This document shows, piece by piece, positions 12,693-19,513 of a stretch of 19,513 nt of DNA. This DNA comes from UBA6115 sp964346355. GTDB taxonomy: Bacteria > Bacillota > Clostridia > Christensenellales > Aristaeellaceae. Position 1 is the stretch's first letter; every line of letters starts with the position of its first letter. Location: NCBI GenBank assembly GCA_964346355.1, contig CAYFUH010000028.1, positions 1-19,513 of the forward strand. Direction: 5' to 3'. The notes under the pieces were generated by a model. It had not been told where the DNA came from, did not search any database, and saw only the letters and a program-made list of their open reading frames with translations. A program made the translations under genes and the position numbers.

Positions 12693-15600
12693 ATGGCAAA
12701 AAAAATGACCACCATTGACGGCAGCGGTGCTGTAAGTCACATCGCGTACGCGTTTTCTGACGTAGCAGCCATTTATCCCATCACCCCCTCATCCACGATG
12801 GCGGAATATGTGGACGAATGGTCCGCGCATGGACGGAAGAACCTGTTTGGACAAACGGTCCGTGTGGCGGAGATGCAAAGCGAAGGCGGCGCGGCTGGCG
12901 CGGTGCACGGGTCCCTCGCGGCTGGCGCCATGACCACCACCTATACTGCCTCCCAGGGCCTCTTGCTGATGATCCCCAACATGTACAAGATCGCGGGCGA
13001 ACTGCTGCCCACCGTCTTCCACGTGTCTGCCCGGACCATCGCCACCCACGCCCTGTCCATCTTCGGTGACCACTCCGACGTCATGGCCTGCCGCCAGACC
13101 GGCTTTGCCATGCTGGCGTCCAGCTCCGTTCAGGAAGCCCAGGACATGGCCTTGGTCGCGCACCTGGCCACGCTCAAGTCCTCTGTGCCCTTCCTGCACT
13201 TCTTTGACGGCTTCCGCACCAGCCACGAGTTCCAGAAGATCGAGGAGATCTCCTATGAGGACATCAAGAAGCTGGTCGACTGGGACAAGGTGGACGCTTT
13301 CCGTGAGCGCGCCCTCAGCCCCGAGAAGCCGCACCAGAGCGGTACCGCCCAGAACCCGGACGTCTTCTTCCAGAACCGCGAAGCGGCCAACCCCTACTAC
13401 AAGGCCGTGCCCGGCATTGTGGAGGAGTGCATGAAGCAGGTGAAAAAACTCACCGGCCGCTCCTACAAGCTGTTTGACTATGTGGGCGATCCGGAAGCCG
13501 AGGATGTCATCATCATCATGGGCTCCGGCGCGGAGACCGTGCACGAGACCGTGACCGCCTTAAACCGCAAGGGCAAGAAGCTGGGCGTGCTCAAAGTGCG
13601 CCTGTATCGCCCCTTCGCCGCGGATGTCTTCCTAAAGGCCCTCCCCAAGACCGTGAAGCGCCTGTCCGTCATGGACCGCACCAAGGAGCCCGGCGCGCTG
13701 GGTGATCCCCTCTACACCGATGTGCACACCGCGCTGGCGGAAGCCGGCCGCAGTGACATCACCGTCCTGGGCGGCCGCTATGGCCTCTCCAGCAAGGAGT
13801 TCACCCCCACCATGGTCAAGGCTGTGTATGACAACATGGCCAAGGCCCGCCCCAAGAACCACTTCACCGTGGGCATCACCGACGACGTGAGCAACAGCTC
13901 CCTGGCTCTGGGCCGCCAGTTCAACGCCGCGCCCGAAGGCACCGTGTCCTGCAAGTTCTACGGCCTGGGCAGCGACGGCACCGTCGGCGCCAACAAAAAC
14001 TCCATCAAGATCATCGGCGATCACACCAAGCTTAACGTGCAGGCTTATTTCGCCTATGACTCCAAGAAGTCCGGCGGCCTCACCGTCAGCCATCTGCGCT
14101 TTGGCAAGGATCCCATCCAGAGCACCTACCAGATTGACGACGCCAACTTCGTCGCCTGCCACAACCCGGCCTATGTCACCCAGTATGACATGGTGGGTCA
14201 TTTGAAGCGCGGCGGCACCTTCCTGCTCAACTGCCCCTGGACAGAAGACGAGCTGGACGAGCGCCTGCCCGCCTCCATGAAGAATGAACTGGCCAAGAAA
14301 AAGGCCAAGCTGTACGTGATTGACGCGATCTCCCTGGCCGCCAAGCACGGCATGGGCTCCCGCATCAACACCATCATGCAGGCTGCCTTCTTCAAGCTGG
14401 CAAACATCATCCCCTACGCCCAGGCAGAAAAGTACATGAAGGACTACGCCAAGGCCACCTACGGCCGCCGCGGCGACAAGATTGTCAAGGCCAACTGGGC
14501 CGTGATTGACGGCGCCGCCGCCGAGCTGCGCGAGGTCAAGATCCCCGCGTCCTGGCTGGACACCCAGACTGGCGCTGTGCCCATGAAGATCGCGGCGACC
14601 GAATATTTCGACGGCGTTGCCAAGCCCATCCTGGGTCAGGCCGGCGATTCCCTGCCCGTCTCTGCCTTTGATCCGGGCGGACGCGTGCCCACCGCCACCA
14701 CGCAGTATGAGAAGCGCGGCATCGCGGTGAACGTGCCCGAATGGCAGATTGAGCACTGCATCCAGTGCAACCAGTGTGCCATGGTGTGCCCGCACGCCGT
14801 GATCCGTCCCTTCCTGGTTGAGTCGGGTGCCAAGCGCCCCGAAGGCTTTGAGACCAAGCCCGCCATCGGCAAAGACTATGCCGGCAACGATTTCCGCATT
14901 CAGATCAGCCCCCTGGACTGCACCGGCTGCGGCAACTGCTACGAAGTGTGCCCCGCCAAGACCAAGGCGCTGCAGATGAAGCCGCTGGACAGCCAGCGCC
15001 ATCAGGAAAAGAACTGGGAGTTCGCCATCAACCTGCCGGACGACCGCGTCAAGCACAACAAGAACACCGTCCGGGGCAGCCAGTTCCTGCGCCCCCTGTT
15101 CGAGTTCTCCGGCGCCTGCGCCGGCTGCGGCGAAACGCCCTACATCAAGCTGGCCACCCAGCTGTTCGGTGACCGCATGGTCATTGCCAACGCCACCGGC
15201 TGCACCTCCATCTACGGCGGCTCCATGCCCACGGTGCCCTACGCTGTCAACAGCAAGGGCCAAGGCCCCGCCTGGGCAAACAGCCTGTTTGAAGACAACG
15301 CCGAGTTTGGCTTCGGCATGAACCTGGCCTACACCCAGCGCCGCGCCAAGCTGGCTGAAAAGGTGGAGTCCCTCATCAACAAAGACGACACCGACGCAGC
15401 CATCAAGGAAGCTGGCCGCGAGTGGCTGGACGTCATGAGGGACGCGGACGCCTCCAAGATTGCTGGCGAGAAATTAAAGGCTGCCTGTGAAGCCGGCGTT
15501 GAAATGGACGGCGAACCCTGCACCTGCGCCACCTGCGATGACGCGCGCTACGTGCTCAAGCATGCCGACATGCTGGCCAAGAAATCCGTATGGATCATCG

Positions 15601-16226
15601 GCGGCGACGGCTGGGCCTATGACATCGGCTACGGCGGGCTGGACCATGTGTTGGCCTCCAACCAGGACGTGAACATCCTGGTGCTGGACACCGAAGTCTA
15701 CTCCAACACCGGCGGCCAGGCCAGCAAGGCCACGCCCACCGGCTCTGTGGCCAAGTTCGCCGCGGCCGGCAAGCGCACCCGCAAGAAGGACCTGGGCATG
15801 ATGGCCATGAGCTACGGCTATGTCTATGTCGCCCATGTGTCCATGAGCGCCAACTACAACCAGGTGCTCAAGGCGTTTAACGAGGCGGAAGCCTATGACG
15901 GCCCCTCCCTCATCATCGCCTACAGCCCCTGCATCAACCACGGCATCAACATGTCCTTCTCCCAGGCGGAGACCCGCAAGGCGGTTGCCTCCGGCTACTG
16001 GAACCTCTACCGGTACAACCCGCAGCTGGCTGATGAGGGCAAGAACCCGCTGATCATCGACAGCAAAGATCCCACCGAGAGCTACCAGGACTTCATCAAG
16101 GGCGAAGTGCGCTACACCTCCCTGCTGCGCGCCTTCCCGGACCAGGCAGAACCCCTGTTTGAGCAGTCCGAGGAAGAAGCGGCCACGCGTCTGGCCAACC
16201 TGAAGAAACTGGCCGGCGTCGAATAA
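12693..16226 (+). CDS. nifJ: Pyruvate:ferredoxin (flavodoxin) oxidoreductase
   Basis: This enzyme oxidises pyruvate with CoA to acetyl-CoA and CO2 and passes electrons to ferredoxin or flavodoxin in the anaerobic cytoplasm. At 1177 residues it is the full single-chain homodimeric type. The N-terminal domain has YPITPSS (28-34). Two ferredoxin-like [4Fe-4S] motifs use Cys689/692/695/699 and Cys743/746/749/753. The third cluster is bound by Cys809, Cys812, Cys837 and Cys1080. The thiamine diphosphate site is GDGWAYDIGYGG (971-982) with NTGGQ further on. All domains are present in order with no frameshift. A short insert with CTCATC at 943-948 is not part of the standard clusters. ATG at 12693 follows AGGAGG. 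The gene has its own promoter and strong terminator, as expected for an abundant single-gene enzyme. Confidence 0.97.
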   Translation: MAKKMTTIDGSGAVSHIAYAFSDVAAIYPITPSSTMAEYVDEWSAHGRKNLFGQTVRVAEMQSEGGAAGAVHGSLAAGAMTTTYTASQGLLLMIPNMYKIAGELLPTVFHVSARTIATHALSIFGDHSDVMACRQTGFAMLASSSVQEAQDMALVAHLATLKSSVPFLHFFDGFRTSHEFQKIEEISYEDIKKLVDWDKVDAFRERALSPEKPHQSGTAQNPDVFFQNREAANPYYKAVPGIVEECMKQVKKLTGRSYKLFDYVGDPEAEDVIIIMGSGAETVHETVTALNRKGKKLGVLKVRLYRPFAADVFLKALPKTVKRLSVMDRTKEPGALGDPLYTDVHTALAEAGRSDITVLGGRYGLSSKEFTPTMVKAVYDNMAKARPKNHFTVGITDDVSNSSLALGRQFNAAPEGTVSCKFYGLGSDGTVGANKNSIKIIGDHTKLNVQAYFAYDSKKSGGLTVSHLRFGKDPIQSTYQIDDANFVACHNPAYVTQYDMVGHLKRGGTFLLNCPWTEDELDERLPASMKNELAKKKAKLYVIDAISLAAKHGMGSRINTIMQAAFFKLANIIPYAQAEKYMKDYAKATYGRRGDKIVKANWAVIDGAAAELREVKIPASWLDTQTGAVPMKIAATEYFDGVAKPILGQAGDSLPVSAFDPGGRVPTATTQYEKRGIAVNVPEWQIEHCIQCNQCAMVCPHAVIRPFLVESGAKRPEGFETKPAIGKDYAGNDFRIQISPLDCTGCGNCYEVCPAKTKALQMKPLDSQRHQEKNWEFAINLPDDRVKHNKNTVRGSQFLRPLFEFSGACAGCGETPYIKLATQLFGDRMVIANATGCTSIYGGSMPTVPYAVNSKGQGPAWANSLFEDNAEFGFGMNLAYTQRRAKLAEKVESLINKDDTDAAIKEAGREWLDVMRDADASKIAGEKLKAACEAGVEMDGEPCTCATCDDARYVLKHADMLAKKSVWIIGGDGWAYDIGYGGLDHVLASNQDVNILVLDTEVYSNTGGQASKATPTGSVAKFAAAGKRTRKKDLGMMAMSYGYVYVAHVSMSANYNQVLKAFNEAEAYDGPSLIIAYSPCINHGINMSFSQAETRKAVASGYWNLYRYNPQLADEGKNPLIIDSKDPTESYQDFIKGEVRYTSLLRAFPDQAEPLFEQSEEEAATRLANLKKLAGVE

Positions 16227-16246
16227 GCAGCACCTGCCAACCAAGC

Positions 16247-16283
16247 ACCGCCCGTCAGGCAACCGCCTGGCGGGCGGTTTTCA
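16247..16283 (+). terminator. Strong intrinsic terminator after PFOR
   Basis: ACCGCCCGTCAGGC (16247-16260) pairs with GCCTGGCGGGCGGT (16265-16278) over 14 pairs, one of them a wobble, with an AACC loop and a following TTTTC. Confidence 0.92.
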
Positions 16284-16358
16284 TTAAAAAACTGCGTTTT
16301 CAGGATACATCACAAGCCCTTGCCGCTGTTTGCATCAGGGGCTTTTCTGAAAGAGGGG

Positions 16359-16388
16359 TTGGGCACCTGCCCGCTTTGGGTATACAAT
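16359..16388 (+). promoter_or_regulatory. Candidate promoter of the FrnE-like gene
   Basis: TTGGGC at 16359-16364 and TACAAT at 16383-16388 (18-base spacer) or TATACA at 16381-16386 (16-base spacer) lie 45-50 bases upstream of the ATG. Confidence 0.5.
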
Positions 16389-16433
16389 GAGTGGCGCTTC
16401 TTATCACAAATCAAAGCGCGCAGGAGTGTATGG

Positions 16434-17063
16434 ATGAAGATTGAAGCATGGGCAGACTTTCATTGCCCCTATTGCCTTATCGGGAAGGAGCGGTTAAACG
16501 TGGCGCTTTTGCAGCTGGGCCTTAAAGAGCAGGCGCAGGTGATCCCGCGCAGTTTTTTATTGAACAAAGACAGCGACAGGCCCGATGGTCTCAGCATGGC
16601 CGAGCACGTGCAGATGGAATACGGCGGGGACATTGACGACATTTTGAAGGGATTTTTTAACCTGGCGCAAGAAGCCAGGGGCGACGGCCTCACAGTGAAC
16701 ATGGCCGCCGCGCGCTACGCCCACATGATGGACCCGCACCGCCTGCTGCAGTATGCGAAAACCAAGGGGCTGGGGAACGCGTTCTTCCGCCGCGCCCAGG
16801 AGCTGCTGTTTGAAGAAGGCGTCATCCTCAGCGACCACCAGGTGCTGCTGCGTGTGGCCAGGGAGGTGGGGCTGGATGAGGCGGAAGCCCGCGCGGTACT
16901 GAATTCTGACCGTTTTCATGAGGAGGTGCTGGCGGATGACGGCATCGCGCGCGAGATGGTCATCGACTATGTGCCCTATTATGTGGTGGATGGTAAACAC
17001 CATTTTTCCGGGGATTTAAGCTTGCAGGACTACCTGGACAACCTGAAAAAAGCGGCGGAATAA
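16434..17063 (+). CDS. FrnE-like DsbA family thiol oxidoreductase
   Basis: This is a cytoplasmic thioredoxin-fold protein of the FrnE/2-hydroxychromene-2-carboxylate isomerase-like DsbA group. The 209-residue protein starts with strand KIEAWADF followed by the redox motif CPYC (11-14); an inserted helical domain spans the middle. The C-terminal VPYYVVDGKHHFSG matches the conserved proline loop and final strands. There is no signal peptide, so it acts inside the cell, probably in thiol-disulfide exchange or oxidative defence; substrates are unknown. ATG at 16434 has AGGAG at 16422-16426. The frame is open to 16320, but that start has no ribosome binding site and would overlap the promoter. A small FakA-C-like gene follows 17 bases later. 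Confidence 0.88.
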   Translation: MKIEAWADFHCPYCLIGKERLNVALLQLGLKEQAQVIPRSFLLNKDSDRPDGLSMAEHVQMEYGGDIDDILKGFFNLAQEARGDGLTVNMAAARYAHMMDPHRLLQYAKTKGLGNAFFRRAQELLFEEGVILSDHQVLLRVAREVGLDEAEARAVLNSDRFHEEVLADDGIAREMVIDYVPYYVVDGKHHFSGDLSLQDYLDNLKKAAE

Positions 17064-17080
17064 AAAACAGGAGGCGGCCT

Positions 17081-17329
17081 ATGCTGGAATTCAAGTTTGA
17101 CGTGCAAACCTTAATTGAGGGGACGGACCTGGACGAGGACAAGATTACCGCATATTTCACAAACAACTTTGAGGGCGATTGCCTGCTGGCGGTGGGGGAT
17201 GAGGAACTGATCAAAATCCACTTCCACACCAACAGGCCCTGGGAAGTGCTGGAGTACTGCGCCTCCCTGGGGGAAATCTATGACATTGTTGTGGAGAACA
17301 TGGAGCGGCAGGCCGAAGAATTCGAGTAA
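17081..17329 (+). CDS. Stand-alone FakA/YloV C-terminal-like small protein
   Basis: This 82-residue protein resembles only the extreme C-terminal part of the fatty-acid kinase subunit FakA (YloV, DAK2-related). The match includes an acidic strand FKFDVQTLI, then GDCLLAVGDEELIKIHFHTN, PWEVLEYCASLGEI and the ending IVVENMERQ. In full-length FakA this region follows the kinase domain and belongs to the part that deals with the FakB lipid-binding partner. Here the ATP-binding domain is absent, so it cannot be a kinase itself. It has a clean ATG, AGGAGG at 17069-17074 and a terminator after it, so it looks like an intact gene rather than debris. It forms a unit with the upstream FrnE-like gene. 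Its function is unknown; a binding or regulatory role is a guess. Confidence 0.78.
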   Translation: MLEFKFDVQTLIEGTDLDEDKITAYFTNNFEGDCLLAVGDEELIKIHFHTNRPWEVLEYCASLGEIYDIVVENMERQAEEFE

Positions 17330-17345
17330 ATCCATAAGCCTGATT

Positions 17346-17376
17346 AAGCCCCGGGCAGTTCCCCGGGGCTTGTTCT
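17346..17376 (+). terminator. Terminator-like hairpin after the FakA-C-like gene
   Basis: AAGCCCCGGG (17346-17355) and CCCGGGGCTT (17362-17371) form a perfect 10-base-pair stem with a 6-base loop. The tail GTTCTGG is only weakly U-rich. Confidence 0.7.
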
Positions 17377-17378
17377 GG

Positions 17379-17387
17379 TGATACAAT
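17379..17387 (+). promoter_or_regulatory. Extended -10 promoter of the SH3/RCC1-like gene
   Basis: TGATACAAT gives TG plus one base before TACAAT, an extended -10 element with no clear -35 box. It directly follows the preceding terminator and lies 88 bases before the ATG. Confidence 0.45.
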
Positions 17388-17474
17388 CGTTTGTATGCCA
17401 TACCCGGGCATGAAACAGGCTTTTTGCGGCGTTTGATTGGGTGAACAAATCATTGCAAAAGAAAGGATCCACGC

Positions 17475-18578
17475 ATGATGAAAAAAGTGATCATCTGGCT
17501 CATGTTGCTGTGCTGCTTTGTGCTGCCGGCTTTTGCCCTTGAAAAAGGCTTCGGTGAGATCGCGATGGACCAGGTCAACCTCAGGAAAAGCCCGGCGGGG
17601 GATACCATTGGCAAAAAGCAAAAGGGGGATCCCTTGTTCATCCTGGGGGAGGAGACGCGCCGCGGACACACTTGGTATCGGGTCAGCACCATGAATGAAA
17701 CCCAAAAACAACAGATTGAAGCCTGGGTGCGCGCGGACATGGTGATACCGCCCAGCCAGCTGTACCAAAACATCACGGCAATTTCTGGCGAGAGGGCGCT
17801 GTTCATGGCGCTTGATGATAACGGCGTTCCTCATTTTGGCGGCTTTTTGCACATCTCCCACGAAAACCCCACCCACTGGCGGGAGGTGAAGGCAATTGAC
17901 ATCGGTTATCACACCTTTTATGCGCTTAAAACGGATGGTGCGCTCTTGAAAGAAGGCATCCGCGGCCCGGCTGCCAACTATTTTCATCAGCACTTTGCCG
18001 CCATCTCCGGCTATGACGACCTGTTCCTTGCAAAGACAAGCGAAAACGCATTGCTGCAGCTGAATGGCAACAGCGCGCGCCAGCTCTTGCCAGAAGGCAG
18101 CGAAATCCGCGATTTCGCCGCCTGGACCTCCATGTATGGTTTAGGGGCTTATGTGGACGGGCAAGGCAAGGTCCGCCTGCTGGAAAAAACAGACCTGGTG
18201 AGCGCTGAGGTGGCGCAGGAGATGGCCAGCTGGTCTGATGTGTTGCGCGTCCAACTGGGGCAGGAGGTTGTTGACGGCACAATTGCGCGGCCGGTTGCAG
18301 CCGCGCTCAAAGCGGATGGCAGTGTTTTGATGTCGCACAAGGACTTGCAGGCGCAGGTGGCTGACTGGCAGAACATTACCCAAATTGCCTTGGGCAACGG
18401 TTTTTTGGCGGGTTTGACAGCTGACGGCAAGCTTGTGTGCACCAAACCCGCCCTGGCAGCGGAGACCGCGGGTTGGGCGGACCTGATCGACATCGCCTGC
18501 GGGGATGAGTTTATCGCCGGGCTTACCAAGGACGGCAAGGTGTTATTTGCCGGCGAAGCCTGGTTCGGCTTTTGGTAA
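17475..18578 (+). CDS. Secreted protein with SH3-like and RCC1-like repeat regions
   Basis: This 367-residue protein has an N-terminal signal peptide (MMKK, a hydrophobic core, PAFA) with likely cleavage after Ala21; two cysteines in the core do not form a lipobox. Residues about 24-95 look like a bacterial SH3 domain, with VNLRKSPAGDTIGKKQKGD and a WYRV strand, a fold that often binds cell wall. The remainder contains degenerate repeats such as IDIGYHTFYALKTDGALL, IALGNGFLAGLTADGKLV and IACGDEFIAGLTKDGKVL, which match the RCC1-type beta-propeller pattern. ATG at 17475 has AAAGGA seven bases before it; a second ATG follows at 17478. A surface protein-binding or wall-associated role is inferred. 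No enzymatic motif was recognised. Confidence 0.75.
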   Translation: MMKKVIIWLMLLCCFVLPAFALEKGFGEIAMDQVNLRKSPAGDTIGKKQKGDPLFILGEETRRGHTWYRVSTMNETQKQQIEAWVRADMVIPPSQLYQNITAISGERALFMALDDNGVPHFGGFLHISHENPTHWREVKAIDIGYHTFYALKTDGALLKEGIRGPAANYFHQHFAAISGYDDLFLAKTSENALLQLNGNSARQLLPEGSEIRDFAAWTSMYGLGAYVDGQGKVRLLEKTDLVSAEVAQEMASWSDVLRVQLGQEVVDGTIARPVAAALKADGSVLMSHKDLQAQVADWQNITQIALGNGFLAGLTADGKLVCTKPALAAETAGWADLIDIACGDEFIAGLTKDGKVLFAGEAWFGFW

Positions 18579-18652
18579 TCAGAACCAGACACACTTGTGA
18601 TTGCTTGATGAGCCGGTCTTTCTTCGCCTCCGCATGAACGCCTTTGTCTGGT
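18560..18652 (+). repeat. Overlapping inverted repeats between the SH3/RCC1-like and TauE genes
   Basis: CTGGTTC (18560-18566) can pair with GAACCAG (18582-18588). The overlapping ACCAGACA (18584-18591) can instead pair with TGTCTGGT (18645-18652). The two pairings exclude each other and span the stop codon and most of the intergenic gap. No U-tract follows either. Confidence 0.4.
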
Positions 18653-18692
18653 ACGAAAAAACACACACGCAGCAAACGCTTTGGAGTTTCCT

Positions 18693-19460
18693 ATGCATGA
18701 CGTCACCTGGCAGATGATGCTGATTGTCTGCCCGCTCATTTTCCTGGCAGGGTTTGTGGACAGCATCGCGGGCGGCGGGGGTTTGATTTCCCTGCCGGCT
18801 TATTATTTGGCCGGCCTGCCGCCCTCTCTGGCCGGCGGCAGTAACAAGCTGTCCGCCGTCATGGGCACCACGGTGTCCACCATCACCTATGGCGGACGCG
18901 GGCTCATCAACTACCGCGCGGGCATCGCATCGGTCCTGGGCTCCGTCCCCGGTGCCGTGCTGGGCGCCTATTTGTTAACCGTGCTGCCAGCCCACTCTAT
19001 CCGCATCGGCGTGCTGCTTGCGCTGCCGGTGGTGGCTTTTATCGTGCTCAAAAACAAGGACCTGTCCGTACGGGCTGCCCTCATCCCAAAGCCGTATACC
19101 CTGCCCGCCTGCTTTGTCATCGGCTTTGTGATTGGGCTGTATGATGGGCTGGTGGGGCCCGGCACCGGCACCTTTTTAATCCTGGCCTATGTGATGCTCA
19201 TGGGGGAGAATGCGCTGCGTGCCTCCGGCACCGCCAAACTGGTCAACCTGGGCAGCAATGTGGGCGCGCTCATCACCCTCATCACCACCGGGCATGTGCT
19301 GTATGCCTTGGCGCTGCCGGCAGCTGCCTTTGGCATCGCGGGGAATGTGGTGGGCGCGCGGCTGGCCATTCAAAAAGGCGCGCCCTTTGTGCGCGCGCTG
19401 CTGCTGGTTGTCCTGGGTTTGCTGCTGGTCACCTTGCTGGTGGATGTGGTCGCGCCCTAA
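18693..19460 (+). CDS. TauE/SafE (TSUP) family membrane permease
   Basis: This 255-residue integral membrane protein belongs to the sulfite exporter TauE/SafE family, whose members move sulfur-containing or organic anions such as sulfite or sulfoacetate; the substrate here is unknown. The first half has GFVDSIAGGGGLISLPAY (20-37) and GGSNKLSAVMGT. The second half repeats the family pattern as GLYDGLVGPGTGTF and ends in a very hydrophobic final helix. About seven or eight membrane segments are visible. ATG at 18693 is chosen because TTGGAG lies about six bases upstream; the frame extends to a TTG at 18681 that overlaps this site. No convincing promoter was seen in the 114 bases before it. The last 53 bases of the window hold nothing recognisable. 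Confidence 0.9.
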   Translation: MHDVTWQMMLIVCPLIFLAGFVDSIAGGGGLISLPAYYLAGLPPSLAGGSNKLSAVMGTTVSTITYGGRGLINYRAGIASVLGSVPGAVLGAYLLTVLPAHSIRIGVLLALPVVAFIVLKNKDLSVRAALIPKPYTLPACFVIGFVIGLYDGLVGPGTGTFLILAYVMLMGENALRASGTAKLVNLGSNVGALITLITTGHVLYALALPAAAFGIAGNVVGARLAIQKGAPFVRALLLVVLGLLLVTLLVDVVAP

Positions 19461-19513
19461 GCGCCTCGGCATCCTGTGTTACGATGTGGCCAAGCCTATG
19501 AAGGAATGCGGGT

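Noticed and set aside
13632..15263. A 543-codon open frame on the minus strand opposite PFOR
   Set aside because: It is a compositional shadow of PFOR. The plus-strand frame carries all cluster and cofactor motifs, and the antisense product is low-complexity with no recognisable domain.
16320..16433. N-terminal extension of the FrnE-like protein
   Set aside because: No ribosome binding site, overlap with the candidate promoter, and the family's first strand begins at the ATG at 16434.
17081..17329. FakA-C-like gene as a decayed fragment of a full FakA gene
   Set aside because: It has a proper start, ribosome binding site and terminator, and no kinase-domain remnants are seen upstream, where an intact FrnE-like gene lies.

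Overview
The window reads as chromosomal DNA from an anaerobic, high-GC Bacillota (Clostridia-like) bacterium. The evidence is a one-piece pyruvate:ferredoxin oxidoreductase, PadR and GntR/FCD regulators, AGGAGG-type ribosome binding sites before almost every gene, TTGACA/TATAAT promoters, and frequent TTG/GTG starts. The exact lineage cannot be fixed from sequence alone. No tRNA, rRNA, CRISPR array, insertion sequence, integrase or phage gene is visible. Sixteen protein genes are called: fifteen on the plus strand and one (padR) on the minus strand.

Layout. (1) 21-6050: an oligopeptide ABC transporter operon in the order permease B, permease C, ATPase D, ATPase F, binding protein A. It has a perfect consensus promoter with a large dyad over its -10 box and a terminator-like hairpin at the end. 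(2) 6061-8960: a YugP-type membrane zinc peptidase, a MATE exporter and a lysine/alanine/threonine-rich histone-H1-like protein. (3) 9033-11095: a FadR-type (GntR/FCD) regulator followed by an N-acylglucosamine 2-epimerase-family enzyme, with a hairpin terminator or attenuator between them. (4) 11144-12435: a lipid-kinase-family gene meeting a convergent padR gene, with overlapping stop codons; the padR promoter carries its own dyad. (5) 12379-16283: an AT-rich 314-base intergenic region, then the large PFOR gene with its own promoter and a strong terminator. (6) 16359-17376: a two-gene unit of a FrnE/DsbA-like thiol oxidoreductase and a small protein matching only the C-terminal part of FakA/YloV. 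(7) 17379-19460: a secreted SH3/RCC1-like protein and a TauE/SafE-family permease.

Working together: the Opp system would supply peptides, PFOR would turn pyruvate into acetyl-CoA and reduced ferredoxin, and the epimerase with its regulator suggests amino-sugar use. The remaining genes are mostly independent housekeeping or envelope functions. I see no obvious new multi-gene defence or biosynthetic system. The most unusual items are the free-standing FakA C-terminal-like protein beside FrnE, the OppA without a lipobox, the regulatory dyads at the opp and padR promoters, the intrinsic terminator of the lipid kinase lying inside padR, and the H1-like protein.
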